In this document: positions 1-7,505 of the stretch, in pieces
How the letters are laid out: every line of letters begins with the position of its first letter
Numbering within the stretch: position 1 is the stretch's first letter
Origin: Euperipatoides rowelli
Lineage: Eukaryota > Onychophora > Udeonychophora > Euonychophora > Peripatopsidae
DNA length: 10,127 nucleotides
Direction: 5' to 3' (one strand)
Assembly: GCA_003024985.2 (NCBI GenBank)
Contig: PXIH01S0009517.1
Position numbers and translations under genes: made by a program
Notes under the pieces: model-generated
What the model saw: only the letters and a program-made list of their open reading frames with translations
Told to the model about the DNA's origin: nothing
Database searches by the model: none

Positions 1-53
1 TATACAGTATACAATAAAACAAATTAAACTGTAGAGACATAGAAAAAAACATC

Positions 54-420
54 TCAAGTTGTAGATGTATCTATGACTCTTACAAATTCCATAATGACAC
101 CAGTTTTAATTTTTTCAACACGGTTATTAACAAGATCATATGTTATAGTTAAGAGATTATCCTCTGCAGAGTATCCTTGCCTGAAACCATATTGATTTTT
201 ACTGAGGATATTTCTCATCTCAAGGATATCAGTAAGTCTGTTTAAAATGATCCTCTCGGTAATTTTGCACAAAAATCGAAGTCAAACATATTCCTCTATA
301 TGAGTCTATGTTTGTACGTTTTCCCTTTTTATATTTAGGTATTAGGATTCCTTCTTTCCATTTAGAGGGGAAGATTCCATAATATAATAAGTTAGAAATT
401 TTATTCAGAAGATTGTTGCA
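54..420 (-). pseudogene. LINE (non-LTR) reverse transcriptase, 5' part of RT domain, degraded
   Basis: This is a relic of the reverse transcriptase of a non-LTR retrotransposon, the enzyme that copies LINE RNA into DNA at the target site. Read on the minus strand, 420-277 gives a frame with the early RT motifs GIFPSKWKEGILIPKYKKGK and SYRGICLTS. A frameshift near 272-280 moves reading to the 272-54 frame, with KITERIILNRL and then NQYGFRQGYSAED, the QxGFRxGxSxxD block typical of Jockey/I/CR1-like LINEs. The expected AFDTV-like motif A appears only as VIDTST before a stop, and the catalytic FADD box is not seen before the window edge. Upstream of about 420 there are in-frame stops and no recognisable endonuclease. 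The family assignment to LINE RT is secure; the exact clade is not. The fragment is clearly non-functional. Confidence 0.88.
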
Positions 421-996
421 TAATCATCATTTATTCTAAATCTCCATTAGCTATGAGAAGAGGAAGCCATTTATTAAAAAAACTCACCTCACTAGAGGAG
501 AAAATCAGTATATTGTTGGAAAATAATTTTCATTTTTACCCAAGAAATTTTAATTATTAATTATTCTCAATCTGTTATGATTATCGGTATCTAAGTTTGT
601 GCTTCTATAAGCCCTTTTTATTTATTATTATTTTTTTAATTTTTGCGGTTAATTAAATTTTAAGTTTCGCTACCATATTTTTTTTAATGATTGCTCTTTA
701 TCTACATCAAGCTGATATCTGCACTTTTTTTGTTGAGTCAATAAAGTGTTCTTTGTTCAAACCCTATCTTAAAGGTCAAATGAAATAGATTTTTTAATAT
801 ATTTTTTTTTTTTTCATAAACATTTAGAAGTGTTATTCAGAAAACTTTGAACTTTAAACTACCTAGGCTAACATGTTTATTACATTGTGCAGTTTTTATA
901 AGAAGAAATATTGCTGATTTTAAAATAAATTCTAATTTCCATAGCCATAATATTAGAACAAAGGATAATGTGCGGAAAGAATGAATAAATTAGTTA
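421..996. other. AT-rich non-coding stretch, nothing recognised
   Basis: No coding motif, RNA gene or terminal repeat was recognised here. The stretch is very AT-rich with T runs near 629-640 and 801-814. It may include further decayed LINE sequence continuing from the RT relic on the minus strand, but no protein motif supports that. Confidence 0.6.
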
Positions 997-1004
997 GTTA
1001 TAAC
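997..1004. repeat. Target site duplication, left copy (GTTATAAC)
   Basis: GTTATAAC directly precedes the CAGTGC terminal repeat and is repeated exactly at 1148-1155. It is 8 bp long, is its own reverse complement, and fits the nTnnnnAn preference known for hAT insertions. Confidence 0.85.
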
Positions 1005-1147
1005 CAGTGCTTTTTTTTTTTTTTTGTAATAAAAAAGGTGTAGGAACTCATATGCATTAATTTGTGAAAAATAAAAAAGGTACAGGAACTCAGAAATAAA
1101 GTGTAGGAACTCAGTTCCTGTGAGTTCCCCCACAAAAAAAAGCACTG
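1005..1147. mobile_element. hAT-type miniature inverted-repeat element (MITE), 143 bp
   Basis: This is a complete non-autonomous DNA transposon. It begins CAGTGCTTTTTT and ends AAAAAAGCACTG, perfect terminal inverted repeats extended by the poly-T/poly-A runs. It is flanked by perfect 8-bp duplications of GTTATAAC. Inside are repeated subterminal units: GGTGTAGGAACTCA at 1037-1050, GGTACAGGAACTCA at 1079-1092 and AGTGTAGGAACTCA at 1100-1113, plus an inverted TGAGTTCC at 1121-1128. Repeated subterminal motifs of this kind are known transposase-binding sites in hAT elements; that role is inferred here. The element has no coding capacity, so it would need transposase from an autonomous relative not seen in the window. 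The intact TIRs and target duplications suggest a fairly young insertion. Confidence 0.87.
1106..1118. repeat. Short palindrome inside the hAT MITE
   Basis: GGAACT, one C, then AGTTCC form a 6-bp-arm hairpin where the third direct GGAACTCA unit meets the inverted copy. It is the point where the direct repeat array turns over in orientation. Confidence 0.6.
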
Positions 1148-1155
1148 GTTATAAC
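1148..1155. repeat. Target site duplication, right copy (GTTATAAC)
   Basis: This is the exact second copy of the 8-mer at 997-1004, immediately after the GCACTG end of the miniature element. Confidence 0.85.
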
Positions 1156-1684
1156 AGTGTTTATGGTCTGGAAGCTAGAATATACAATCGAATTTCAAAT
1201 AATATAAAATAAGTTTTTACTTCCAAAGTGCTATTACACTATTGATGTTTTTTTTTTAGAAATTTCTTATCATGCCACATTATTATGTGTAATAGTGAGA
1301 TTGTGATACACTTTTATGCCATCATGCTGTATCTAGGTTTCACCGTTTTATTGCGTAACATTTTATACCTATTAAGCTGAATTATAATAATCTTTCAGGA
1401 AAGGGAGAAAAAAAAATAGTATTAATTTTGTATTTGTATATAGGCCTGTTATGTATTGTATTATATATCTATATTGTTTGACGACTTCTATATCTGTATA
1501 AAGATCTTTGAATGCTAATAAAACTATAACTCCTGTAGTTTGGTTCTTTATTTATTTATTTTTTATTTTAGTAAAATTCCTTAATTGTGGACAAATGTCT
1601 TTTTGTAAAATTATAAAAATTTAGAATAAGCTTAAAAGCTTACAAGATTTTTCAACTAATTGAATTATAAGAAACTTGTTTTTG
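1156..1684. other. AT-rich non-coding stretch, nothing recognised
   Basis: No gene, terminal repeat or protein motif was recognised. T-rich runs occur near 1247-1257 and 1545-1570. Confidence 0.6.
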
Positions 1685-1692
1685 CTGGTAAT

Positions 1693-1982
1693 CTGGGCCG
1701 GATTTAAATATAGATTTGGCGGGCTGCAGCCTAGGGCCTCATAATGCAACAGGGCCTCGGCCTCTTGTAAAAAAAAAAAAAATTAAAAATATGAATTAAA
1801 ATAGTGTGATGTTTTAACATAGTGTAGCTATGATTCACCTATGAATATTCTTCATATTTCTATGCTAAAAAATTTCCAGTTAATTTCTACTTTCACTAAA
1901 AAAAAACTTTTAATTCTAATAATAAAAGGAGCCTACAAACTTTATATATCCCAGGGCCTCGCCAAGTTTAAATCCGGCCCTG
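1693..1982. mobile_element. hAT-like MITE with GGGCCGGATTTAAA terminal repeats, 290 bp
   Basis: The left end CTGGGCCGGATTTAAA pairs with the right end TTTAAATCCGGCCCTG, about 15 bp of terminal inverted repeat with one mismatch (CTGGG against CAGGG). More distant similarity follows inside: TTGGCGGG near the left end against the inverse of CTCGCCAA near the right end. The flanks CTGGTAAT (1685-1692) and CTGGTGAG (1983-1990) agree at 6 of 8 positions and fit nTnnnnAn, so they look like a decayed 8-bp target duplication. Several GGGCCTC patches lie near both ends, and the centre is AT-rich. A 61-codon open frame inside it has no recognisable protein motif. The TIR start CAGGGCCGG and the 8-bp duplication point to hAT; the element is older than the one at 1005-1147. 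Confidence 0.78.
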
Positions 1983-2105
1983 CTGGTGAGGCAATTAAAC
2001 TTGAGGGTTATTCATTATTATTATAAATAGTATCTTTTTTTAAAACACAATTTATATAAGCATTTTAACATTATTTAAATCAATTCTTTTTTTAAAAAAC
2101 ACACT

Positions 2106-2188
2106 TTATGGTAAGTTAAGATTTTTATCCGAGTTTTTAAATGAACAGTAAAAACTTAATGTTCATTTTTTACTATTCTTTACCATAA
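2106..2188. repeat. Nested imperfect inverted repeats
   Basis: TTATGGTAA at 2106-2114 is the inverse of TTACCATAA at 2180-2188. Inside it, ATGAAC at 2141-2146 pairs with GTTCAT at 2161-2166. The arms are short and AT-rich, so this could be chance or the remains of a small fold-back element. No target duplication was identified. Confidence 0.3.
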
Positions 2189-2508
2189 TGGTAGAAAATT
2201 CTGAGAAATAAGTTCACTGTTTTAAAATATGAATTCAAAATATTGTCAACTTTGTTAAAAAAAAATGATTGTCATCAACAGTTTGGCCTAATTGATTAAT
2301 AATCCTAAACTATACATGATAACTCCAAGGGACTGTTATATCAATCATTGTCAGGATAAAGGTTATCTAGAGTCGACAATCTGTCATTAAGATAAAGAAG
2401 AAAAAAAAAAGATTTGCTGTATATTATAAAGAATGACATTACTGTAATTTGTAAATTCTTTTGAAAAATAATTATCTATGATAATAAAATTTTTAAGCCA
2501 TGGGTGTA

Positions 2509-2529
2509 CCTCCTCCCTCCCCCCCCCCC
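2509..2529. repeat. C-rich low-complexity tract
   Basis: A 21-base pure pyrimidine tract, mostly C and ending in an eleven-C run, sits in otherwise AT-rich DNA. A similar tract lies near 4528-4549. Confidence 0.8.
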
Positions 2530-2943
2530 AACTAAAACAAGTTTATTTTGTTATTTTTGACTGATTTTCTTTTTTTTTAGCACAATGAGAATAAATACAG
2601 CATTTAAATACTAACTTTAGGAGATATAGTGAGTATGTTTCTGACATGACAAAATTAGTTTTTAAAAGTTGACATTTCAGAAATGGGGTGAGAATTGTTT
2701 CTCTATTTCTGACCGTACTTTTTGAAAGGAAACTTTTTTCTTATAAATATTGATTTTGCATCATCATTGATGTGTTCTTCGAGGCGCAGGTTCACGCTCA
2801 TGGATTGCCAAAGAGACTTAAACTCTACTCTTTAATAGCCTACTATTCCCTAATGTTAGCTCAATTCTAAAAGATCATCCAGCAATTCTTTCCCTTATCT
2901 TCTTTTTTTCCCATTCTGCCCATCTTTCAAGTGCTGTTACTAG

Positions 2944-3020
2944 CAGGGTTGCACCAATAAGTAAATTGGCCAATTACCGATTAATCAGCCCAAAAGCCAA
3001 TTAGGCCGATTGATCGATAT
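2944..3020. mobile_element. Possible solitary hAT-like transposon end
   Basis: CAGGGTTGCACCAAT begins here and is followed by alternating short units: GGCCAATTACC, CCGATTAATC, GCCAATTAGG and CCGATTGATCG. Ends starting CAGGG(T/G)TGCACC and followed by CCGATTAATCGG-like subterminal repeats are familiar from hAT-type elements in animals. I did not find the matching inverse end in the window, so this is probably a truncated remnant. The class call rests on motif memory and repeat style, without paired TIRs or a target duplication. Confidence 0.42.
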
Positions 3021-3029
3021 AGTCTAATT

Positions 3030-4440
3030 CCTGCAGATTCTCTCAAGACATGCGCAGGATATTTCCATGTCCTCTTCCTCAATTCATCCAAAAGATTATA
3101 ACCTCCTCCCCATCTTCTCCACATTTCATCATTTCTGATCAAATGTCAAAATTAAGTCTACATTAATAAGCTAAAACTTATATTTTTTCTCTCTCTAAAT
3201 TATAATAAATTATGCATAAATTAACTTTATAACAATACAAAATATTAAAAATAAAATAGATTTACAAAAGAGAAAATCAAAGTTACTTAGATTGTTAGAG
3301 AAATGTAGGCTAATTGGTGGAAATCATAAACTCCAATGTGGGTTTCATGAATAGCCTATAGGCCTACAGTAGTTTTTTTTTTTACTTGATTATAGGAATT
3401 GATTGCTTTGAACTTTCTTGTTTGGATTCTTTTTTTTTTTTTTGTTATTGTATTTTGTTGTTTTATTTCCAATAATGTCTTGTATATACGGTAAGCCTAA
3501 ATCAAGCTAAATGGTAAAAAAAATCATATACAAAATTTAAAAACAAAAACAAATATATAACAAAATAATTGAACAAATAATCCTCCTTATTTATAAATGA
3601 ATGTATCATATGAATTGTATGAAAATCATTTGATTTCGATTAGATCATTAAATAATAAAAATTAATAATTTAAACATTGTTTTACCAATCAGTGATCCCT
3701 CTCATTGTCTTTAAATGGGACACTATTATTTTTTCAGTTAATATGGCATTCATTTGAACGAAATCTTGATTGTCTTACCAATATAGCCTGTATTTTTTAA
3801 TTTTTTCACACATTCATGTTTTTTTTTTAAAAAGACAACTGTGTAGACCTATAAGATCTTATGTATTGGCTAAAGTGTAGCATACTTTAGAAAAAAATTA
3901 TCTTGATTCGACAAATTAATATTTTATTCCTTTCTACCCAACATCAGTCACTATTATAGTTTAGATAAAGTTGAACAGAAGCTTCCTAAAAGGAAAAAAA
4001 TAAACTAAAAGGCTTCTAAAATAAAACAGAAAATGAAACAAAAATAAAAAATACTTTTAATCAGAAATTGTGTTGTTTCATCTTATTTTTTTTTAGACCA
4101 ATTTTGAAAATACATTAATTTTTTTCTTGTGGATAATAACGGAGCAAACTCAAAAAATAAGTTTAAGAACTGAACTCAGTGAACTGAACAATATCGAAAT
4201 CATCAAACTGACTGGGCGAATCATGATGCCTTCTGCCTCTTTTTGACACAATTTCCTGAATTTACCAGGGATGTTGAAGTCCAAACATTTCATAGAGTAA
4301 AAGATTCAGTTAAAGGAACAACTGAAAAGCCGCATTCAATTTCGGAAAATAATTGCACAGTCTCTGATTCACCAAGTCGATGGATTTGTAGGCTACTGGG
4401 AAAATGTAATGGGCTCAATTATAACTAGCCTACTTTACCT
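3030..4440. other. AT-rich intergenic stretch, nothing recognised
   Basis: The stretch is AT-rich with homopolymer T runs (near 3373-3382 and 3430-3443) and several TAGGCCTA-like words, for example at 3352-3370. A 61-codon open frame at 4243-4428 lies in a slightly less AT-rich patch but shows no recognisable motif and no supporting gene context. Confidence 0.55.
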
Positions 4441-4444
4441 TTTT

Positions 4445-4490
4445 TGTAACTGATAATTACTTTTCACCATTTTCAAAAATTACAATTACT
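4445..4490. repeat. GTAAC/AATTAC repeat patch resembling hAT subterminal repeats
   Basis: GTAACTGATAATTAC is followed by TTACAATTAC. The same style of motif recurs at 6646-6730 next to a hAT-like end. This may be a subterminal fragment of a related element, but no terminus was found here, so the call is tentative. Confidence 0.3.
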
Positions 4491-4527
4491 TTTGATGATG
4501 ACAGTGAAACTTCAAATCATCCTTATG

Positions 4528-4549
4528 CCCTCCCCCCCCCTTCCCCCCC
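4528..4549. repeat. C-rich low-complexity tract
   Basis: Two C runs interrupted by TT form a pyrimidine tract similar to the one at 2509-2529. No other role is visible. Confidence 0.8.
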
Positions 4550-6014
4550 AATTTTTTTTAGGAATCTTATTTTATTATAAAATAAATTTGTTGACTAGTG
4601 GAAGATTGTGTGTTTGGCATTTTTTGTATTAAAAAATTAAAATATATCCACAACAGCCTCAATTCCTTCATATGAACTCTGGGTAATACTTGATCATCAC
4701 TAAAATGTTTTCCTGCTTCTTGCAGAAATCCTTTGCACATTTCTCCATAAAAAAAATAGTAGTGGCATTTTTTCGGATTGAATGTAGCTTATAATGTATT
4801 TAAAAAACAGCATTGTAGTAAGTGTAAAAATAATTTTTTCCCACTATTTGACTATACATCTAAATGATGTAGCCTATATGAGAGAAATTGATTGGGCCGA
4901 TGACACTCATTTTATTTTTGTTATAAGATGGTATGGTAGCTGGTTTAGTTTAGTAGCAGCTCCCTCATAAGGTGCAGCAGTGCAAATGAATCATATTAGT
5001 TTTATGGGCAGTTAATAATAAAAATACTTTGCATCTTCTTTGTCATGCCACTTCACTACCAAAAGATGTTGACATTTAAAACTTTAATTTAGGTCTTGGG
5101 GAAAATGATTCCTTGGGTAATCCAGCATGTGGCTGCATAACATTAAGAGTCCCATTACTTTTTTTTTTTTATTTCAAAGCTCACAAATAATTTAGATCCA
5201 GTGAAGAAGTGATTCATATAACCTTCATTTTAAAATTTTATATAATTATCATAGAATTACCCTATATTGATCTGTAATATTAAAAAGAGGGTCATTAATA
5301 GGAAATATTTGAATTGAAGGTGTTTTAAAGCTCTTTGCCAATCTTCAGTTTGTATAGCATAATTTTCAGTTTCAATGTCATTTTCAGGCTGGTCATTTTC
5401 ATTATTAGGAAGAGGATTAGTTGATTCAGTATACAGTTAAAACCTTTATCTTCTAGGGCCATTTTACTGCCTAGGCATGGTAGGTAAATGTGACCTACAG
5501 TATATTAAAACATAAGGGACACATTTTAAGGAGTTCTGTTATTTTACACAGTTTAAATTACCGGTACACCATATATATTTTTATTCAGTTTTAAATCATT
5601 TTTTGTTGATGTTAAAATTCAGAATTTCTGAAATTGTATCATTTAAAACCTGGAGAGGAATCACTCTTAACAGTATAGAAATTACATTTAATTTATTTTA
5701 ACTCTTTAAGATGAAAAAAAAAACTGATACATTATACATATAAATCTACTTTTAGCATAAATTAAAATAGTCATATTTTTATCCATATGTCATACTGTAT
5801 GTTAGAATAATGTTAATACAAATATTAATGAATAACCAAAGTTTGTATTTATATACCTAATGTTTTGACACTCACATAATCACATTGATTAATAATAATC
5901 CCCTATTTGAATTGGCTGTGGTCAGAGAGAAGACAGTCCAAAATCCTAATGTTCATGGAATTTTACAATAAAAATGCATAAAACTTAAAATAAAAAAAAT
6001 ATGGGGATGATCCC
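4550..6014. other. AT-rich intergenic stretch, nothing recognised
   Basis: All frames are heavily interrupted and no RNA gene or protein motif was seen. A short imperfect inverted repeat, CATTTTACTGCC against GGCATGGTAGGTAAATG, occurs at about 5460-5489. An A-rich stretch at about 5966-6002 precedes the GC-rich miniature element. Confidence 0.55.
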
Positions 6015-6142
6015 TTAACAGGGCTCTGCCCCTGGACCACACTGGTGGGCTATGTTCCTTCCAGATCTCCATATATACTATAAGGGGGCCCAAATCTTAT
6101 GAATTGCCTAGGGCCCTACAAAGGCTCAACCGGCCCTGTTAA
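6015..6142. mobile_element. Short GC-rich inverted-repeat element flanked by TTAA, 120 bp core
   Basis: TTAACAGGGC at 6015-6024 is the exact inverse of GCCCTGTTAA at 6133-6142. The enclosed 120 bp (6019-6138) are much richer in G and C than the surroundings, with GGGGGCCC and TAGGGCCCTA patches. The right end read inward, CAGGGCCGGTTGAGCC, resembles the CAGGGCCGG ends of the 1693-1982 element, suggesting a hAT-like relative. The clean TTAA on both sides would instead fit the 4-bp duplication of a piggyBac-type insertion. The flanking octamers (TCCCTTAA and TTAACTTC) do not match as an 8-bp hAT duplication. The superfamily is therefore undecided; a small non-autonomous DNA element is likely. 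Confidence 0.55.
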
Positions 6143-6639
6143 CTTCACAAACCATATATAACTTTATCAGATATTTAAGGGCTTTGAAGCTTCACTATTA
6201 AAATTACTAATTTATTTTTATGCTGCTTATAATAAAATTTACTAACTTGTAAGCAAGGAGTACATTCTTAATAAAGTAGAAAAGAAAAGTAAGCCTATAA
6301 ATTAAAAAAAAAAATATTTTTGTTTTTAATAACTTTCAAGGGGAAAGCTCAATTATCCAATGTCTAAATTTAAAGCGATTATAATGCAACAGCACGTTCT
6401 TTTCTTTTTTTTTTTCCAAAAATTTCGTGAAAATGGTATTTACTGAAAAGTTAAAAGTGATTTTGTTTAGCCTACTTATTTTCAGGATCTTCAAACAAAG
6501 GATCATAAATAATTTATAAGGAAAATAATAAAAATTGATGTAAAAAAGTTTAAAAAATTTAAAAAACTGGAACCAAATATCAAGGTAGTAAATTTACAGC
6601 AATTGGGTTCTGCAAAAAAAAAAAAAAAATTGAGGGAAA
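6143..6639. other. AT-rich intergenic stretch, nothing recognised
   Basis: No gene or terminal repeat was recognised. Poly-A or poly-T runs occur near 6304-6316, 6401-6416 and 6615-6630. Confidence 0.55.
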
Positions 6640-6780
6640 AAAAAAGTAACGATTACAACAAAGTAATTGATTTATCTAAGAGTAGATTACAAGAAGTATA
6701 ATTACACATTTTAAAAAAGTAACTGTTTACTCCACAAATTACTAGAAAAGTATTTGTGGAGTATTTTTACTCCATCACTG
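6640..6780 (-). mobile_element. hAT-like transposon end with GTAAY repeats
   Basis: Read on the minus strand from 6780, the sequence starts CAGTGATGGAGTAAAAATAC and continues into several copies of AGTAATT/GTAAC/GTAATC motifs down to about 6640. A CAGTG(n)TGG terminus followed by AGTA/GTAAC-type subterminal repeats is typical of a hAT group widespread in animals. The opposite terminus was not located, so this is a one-ended remnant or its partner has decayed. No transposase sequence is visible. It joins directly onto an inverted copy of its own last 32 bp to the right. Confidence 0.55.
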
Positions 6781-6819
6781 GATTATCCAGCGATGGAGTA
6801 AAAATACTCCACAAATACT
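6749..6819. repeat. 71-bp near-perfect palindrome (35-bp arms, 1-nt centre)
   Basis: The arm 6749-6783 and the arm 6785-6819 are reverse complements with a single mismatch (CACTGG against CCAGCG) around a single T at 6784. Each arm includes the last 32 bp of the hAT-like end plus 3 bp (GAT/ATC). Each arm also contains its own smaller palindrome (GGAGTATTTTTACTCC and GGAGTAAAAATACTCC). An additional partial copy, ACTCCACAAATTACTAG, lies at 6730-6746, in direct orientation relative to the right arm end at 6807-6822. The structure could form a long hairpin or cruciform. Confidence 0.93.
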
Positions 6820-6830
6820 AGTCTGGATAT

Positions 6831-6848
6831 ACTATAGTCACTATAGTG
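6831..6848. repeat. Two-copy 9-bp tandem repeat
   Basis: ACTATAGTC at 6831-6839 is followed directly by ACTATAGTG at 6840-6848. It lies just beyond the palindrome and may be a small duplication; no function is evident. Confidence 0.6.
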
Positions 6849-6849
6849 G

Positions 6850-7150
6850 CTTTGGACATGGCAGCATCTTTATTGCTTGAAATCAAATCATAAACTTGGA
6901 TGCTATTTATTTTCTAAGCTATATTATAATTTTACAAAATAAATAAAAAATAAACAAAAAAGAATAGGCCTAATGAAAATAACAATTATAAATTAAAACT
7001 TTCTTGTTTGTTTTCATGGAAACTTGCTATTTTTTTTTTTTTTTCGAACAATATTTTATGTTCATTAAAATAAATGAAAATCGATCTAAAGTTAGAGATC
7101 TTAAAACAACAAAAAAATGTATTTTACTTTTTTTGTTTTCCAATTCAGAT
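6850..7150. other. AT-rich stretch, nothing recognised
   Basis: No gene or repeat end was recognised. There is a T run near 7031-7044. Confidence 0.55.
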
Positions 7151-7153
7151 TGT

Positions 7154-7211
7154 GAGGGCCCTCCTTGTTGAAGGTAGGGCCCAGGTGGGCCCCCTTCTTG
7201 ATCCGGTGCTG
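7154..7211 (-). mobile_element. Possible solitary hAT-like end with GGGCCC patches
   Basis: Read on the minus strand from 7211 the sequence starts CAGCACCGGATCAAG and continues through three GGGCCC blocks. It shares the CAGnnCCGG start and the GGGCCC-rich interior with the ends at 1982 and 6138. No matching left end or target duplication was found, so the call is tentative. An open frame on the minus strand through this patch is proline- and glycine-rich only because of the GGGCCC blocks. Confidence 0.4.
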
Positions 7212-7313
7212 GCAATGATGCACAGAATATGAAAAAAAAAACAATTGCTGAACAAAATTGAAAATGTTATAGAAATTGCCATAAACATAGTTTAAAACAA
7301 AATTTCAAACATA

Positions 7314-7318
7314 CCATG
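7314..7318. repeat. Probable target site duplication, left copy (CCATG)
   Basis: CCATG directly before the 5' LTR matches CCATA directly after the 3' LTR (9995-9999) at 4 of 5 positions. Ty3/gypsy integrases usually make 4-6 bp duplications. Confidence 0.6.
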
Positions 7319-7478
7319 TGTTATTATATCTTTGACATGCTGTGTCAAATTAAACACACTACTGTCAGATTCGAGAAATAGTTGTTCTTTAGTCCTTCTT
7401 GTTTTGCCGTTATAATACATTAAATTATATAGTTCTTGTTTACTTGCGTATATCTCATTTCTATTGAAAAACACAATA
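7319..7478 (+). repeat. 5' LTR of the gypsy element (160 bp, internally deleted)
   Basis: The repeat starts TGTTATTATATCTTTGA and ends TATTGAAAAACACAATA, and it aligns along its length with 9782-9994. Shared blocks include ACTGTCAGATTCGAGAA-type, GTTCTTTAGT, CATTAAATTAT and TAGTTCTTGTTTACTTGC. Compared with the 3' copy it lacks about 22 bp after TTTGA and about 28 bp after TTCTTTAGT. By eye the aligned blocks are roughly 90% identical. No convincing TATA box is visible; a promoter is expected from the role of LTRs but not shown by the sequence. Confidence 0.9.
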
Positions 7479-7484
7479 GAAATT

Positions 7485-7500
7485 TGGCGACAAGGATGGG
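7485..7500 (+). promoter_or_regulatory. Primer-binding site, tRNA-Ser(GCU) type
   Basis: TGGCGACAAGGATGGG lies 6 bp after the 5' LTR. It is complementary to the 3' end of animal tRNA-Ser(GCU) (…CCCATCCTCGTCG plus CCA) with one mismatch (A at 7492 for expected G). The tRNA would prime minus-strand DNA synthesis. The match and position fix both the LTR boundary and the orientation of the element. Confidence 0.88.
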
Positions 7501-7505
7501 AAGTA

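Larger units (their letters stand above)
1991..2943. other. AT-rich intergenic stretch with a small stem-loop and a C-rich tract
   Basis: No gene was recognised. The stretch contains an imperfect nested inverted repeat at 2106-2188 and a pyrimidine/C tract at 2509-2529. The part from about 2770 to 2940 is less AT-rich, but all frames are interrupted and no protein motif stands out. Confidence 0.55.

Noticed and set aside
1841-2026. 61-codon open frame on the plus strand
   Set aside because: It starts in the AT-rich centre of the hAT-like MITE, runs through its right TIR and has no protein motif.
4243-4428. 61-codon open frame on the plus strand in a slightly less AT-rich patch
   Set aside because: No recognisable domain, no splice or promoter context, and a length expected by chance; I cannot support a gene.
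2509-4549. The two C-rich tracts as the boundaries of one element
   Set aside because: Both tracts have the same orientation and their flanks do not match, so they look like independent low-complexity runs.
5450-5500. Inverted repeat CATTTTACTGCC / GGCATGGTAGGTAAATG resembling a piggyBac-like terminus
   Set aside because: The pairing is imperfect, no TTAA duplication flanks it, and no partner end was seen.
7027-7215. 62-codon open frame on the minus strand
   Set aside because: The Gly/Pro-rich start is just translation of GGGCCC blocks of a transposon-like end; the rest is low complexity.
7292-7474. 60-codon open frame on the minus strand
   Set aside because: It lies antisense across the 5' LTR and is a shadow of the repeat.
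7436-7505. Upstream extension of the RT frame with an ATG-like start inside the 5' LTR
   Set aside because: The first 20 or so codons are LTR and primer-binding-site sequence read by chance in the RT frame; they are not part of a pol protein.
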